Shown: positions 5,215 through 6,633 of the stretch, in pieces
How positions within the stretch are numbered: the stretch's first letter is position 1
Layout of the letters: every line of letters begins with the position of its first letter
Assembly: GCA_031266495.1 (NCBI GenBank)
Contig: JAISAX010000651.1
Location: forward strand, 1-6,633
Source of the DNA: Opitutaceae bacterium
Lineage (GTDB): Bacteria; Verrucomicrobiota; Verrucomicrobiae; Opitutales; Opitutaceae
Direction: 5' to 3'
Length of the DNA: 6,633 nucleotides
Position numbers and translations under genes: made by a program
Notes under the pieces: generated by a model
The model's input: only the letters and a program-made list of their open reading frames with translations
Database searches by the model: none
Told to the model about the DNA's origin: nothing

Positions 5215-5790
5215 TCCGGCATCGCCATCCAGTTGTTCGCCGATGACCATCGTGGCGAACTCCCTGGCCGTAATGATGGCTCGTCCATTGGCGTGGGTTC
5301 CAACGGCCTCAACACCGGAGTCAAAGCCACGTTCTGGAACGACAACGTCGCTTATCTTGCCATACACCTCGCCCCCTATGTCCAGGTCGCCGGCACGTCA
5401 GGAGAACGACGCGTGCCCTGTCTTGATGACCCGCTTTCCGCCTCGAAGAGAACAGGGACCACGGAGTGGGTGCTCAATCGGCAAGTCAACCGGGTCAATT
5501 ATCCGGAAATCGCGAGCTTCCGCAACATACGCCCTTTCGGACTCTCGACAGTCCCGCCCGAAAGATATGAAACACTCACCAGCTCACTCACCGTTTCCCG
5601 TGTTTGGGCCATGATGCAGGTCGATCAGAAAATGCGTGCCGACTCTGGCATCATCAAGGAAGGCACGGTGAAAAACACACCCGGGGAGCCTGTTGCCGGA
5701 AACTATCGACTTGCCCTCTTCTTCGACTGGAGTGTCGGCAAAATCCCCGTCGGCACCAATCTGGACATCCCCATCGACAACCGTCAGTAA
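5215..5790 (+). pseudogene. Pseudopilin-like (PulG/DUF1559-style) gene remnant lacking its N-terminus
   Basis: Immediately after the lipoprotein stop the frame reads SGIAIQLFADDHRGELPG, then FWNDN, LAIHLAPYVQV and a C-terminal LALFFDWSVGKIPVGTNL-like end. This matches the middle and end of prepilin-type cleavage/methylation-domain proteins that are numerous in Verrucomicrobiota, where about 50-60 preceding residues carry the GFTLIELL leader and a Cys-rich NLRQIG-type segment. Those residues are absent: the region before 5215 is the lipoprotein gene. No ATG with a ribosome site is available; a TTG at 5233 exists but would start inside the conserved motif. The remaining 191 codons have no internal stop, and the natural TAA is at 5788-5790. 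I infer a 5' deletion, fairly recent because the frame is intact. The family call rests on motif memory. Confidence 0.68.
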
Positions 5791-5818
5791 GGCGAAGCCG
5801 GCCCGTTGTAATTCGTTC

Positions 5819-6633
5819 ATGGTTACCACATCGATATCCCGTGCCAGGTCCGCCACACCGGCCAGTGATCAGGCACCCGCAAAGCCCCCTCGTGCATGGA
5901 AGGCAGGCACGCTCACCTACACATCCGGCGGGCTTGTTGTCATATTTTTCTGGTTACTCTGCGGAGATTTTGCCTGGTCGATGCGTGACCGCTCCGTCGG
6001 TCCCATGTCGCAGTGGTATCTGAATCACCTGAAGGTCCCCAATCTCCTTTTCGGCCTGCTGATGATTTCCTTCCCGGCATTTGTCGGGATGATCCTTGCT
6101 CCGATCATCAGCGTAAAATCCGACCGCCATCGCGGACGCCGGGGACGGCGTATTCCGTTCTTGCTGGCGACAACGCCCGTCGCCGCTCTCGGCATGACCG
6201 GTATCGGGCTCACGCCCATCCTCGCCCAACAGGTTCACCGACTGTTCCCCGGGCAAAGCGAGACGGTGATTGCCGTCGTCTGTTTCGGAGTGTTCTGGGC
6301 CGTGTTTGAATTTGCCGCGGTCGCCGCGCAACCCGTTTTCAACGGACTCGTCAACGATGTCGTGCCGAAATCATTACTCGGCCGGTTTTACGGATTATTC
6401 CGCGCCGTCAGCCTGATCGATGGCATGATTTTCAATTACTGGATCATGGGCAAGGCGCCCGGACATTTCACCCTGATCCTGTGCATCATCGACGTGTTCT
6501 ACGGAACGGCGTTCATGTGGGTTTGCCTCAAGGTGAAAGAGGGAGATTATCCCCCCCCGGCACCCGGGCCATCGTCCTCCACGCACACCGGCATCAACGG
6601 GTTTTGGCGTGGTTTTTTCCGTGAAACCGGATG
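5819..6633 (+). CDS. MFS transporter, sugar/GPH-like, N-terminal half (partial, runs off window end)
   Basis: 271 codons of an open frame reach the window end. About 35 polar N-terminal residues precede six hydrophobic segments near 36-55, 76-99, 113-135, 150-170, 186-210 and 214-238. Between segments 2 and 3 lies SDRHRGRRGRRIPFL (101-115), the MFS cytoplasmic loop motif (D-R-x-x-R-G-R-R), of the kind found in GPH and SLC45-type sugar permeases. The GDFAWSMRDRSVGPMSQWYL stretch (49-68) resembles transporters I associate with Opitutaceae sugar-use loci. After segment 6 comes a Pro/Ser-rich linker (245-255) encoded partly by a C8 run, the expected central loop before the second half. ATG 5819 is the first ATG in frame; no Shine-Dalgarno sequence is seen. 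It starts 28 nt after the pseudopilin remnant. Substrate is unknown; a sugar is likely. Confidence 0.83.
   Translation, partial: MVTTSISRARSATPASDQAPAKPPRAWKAGTLTYTSGGLVVIFFWLLCGDFAWSMRDRSVGPMSQWYLNHLKVPNLLFGLLMISFPAFVGMILAPIISVKSDRHRGRRGRRIPFLLATTPVAALGMTGIGLTPILAQQVHRLFPGQSETVIAVVCFGVFWAVFEFAAVAAQPVFNGLVNDVVPKSLLGRFYGLFRAVSLIDGMIFNYWIMGKAPGHFTLILCIIDVFYGTAFMWVCLKVKEGDYPPPAPGPSSSTHTGINGFWRGFFRETG

Noticed and set aside
5233..5790. Pseudopilin remnant as an intact gene starting at TTG 5233
   Set aside because: The start would lie inside the conserved FADD motif, no ribosome site is visible, and the prepilin leader that defines the family is missing.

Overview
The window is GC-rich, densely coded bacterial DNA. 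Three things suggest a Verrucomicrobiota member, most likely of the Opitutaceae: the style of a pseudopilin-like remnant, the N-terminus of a sugar-type MFS transporter, and 9-nt-period palindromes in the spacers. This is recognition from memory, not a database match.

Layout. Positions 1-985, minus strand: a HAD-family phosphatase (phosphoglycolate phosphatase type) followed by the first ~90 codons of a RecD2-like helicase. The two genes share a GTGA stop/start overlap. Positions 986-1076 are a short divergent spacer. Positions 1077-5214, plus strand: a four-gene lipid-transport (MCE) operon. It encodes an MlaE-type permease with a fused N-terminal STAS domain, an MlaF-type ATPase, an MlaD-type membrane-anchored MCE protein and a PqiC-like auxiliary lipoprotein. 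Positions 5215-5790: the 3' part of a pseudopilin-like gene with no start and no prepilin leader, abutting the lipoprotein stop codon. Positions 5819-6633: the N-terminal half of an MFS transporter that runs off the window.

How the genes work together. The permease and ATPase would form the inner-membrane ABC core. The MlaD protein would provide the periplasmic lipid-conducting ring, and the lipoprotein a periplasmic or outer-membrane contact, as in Pqi-type systems. The STAS regulator that is a separate protein (MlaB) in E. coli is here part of the permease. No MlaC or MlaA is present in the window.

The most unusual aspects are simple-sequence tracts and spacer palindromes. A C17 tract lies between the likely recD2 start and its first domain. 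A C14 tract plus three 12-bp repeats lies inside the permease STAS domain, a C9 tract lies in the ATPase N-terminus, and three 9-bp repeats lie in the lipoprotein signal peptide. The homopolymers are always C on the coding strand and encode proline. Two operon spacers (3176-3356 and 4389-4503) hold long imperfect inverted repeats whose arms share a 9-nt period with a CGAAG core. No tRNA, rRNA, CRISPR array, complete insertion sequence or convincing terminator was seen.
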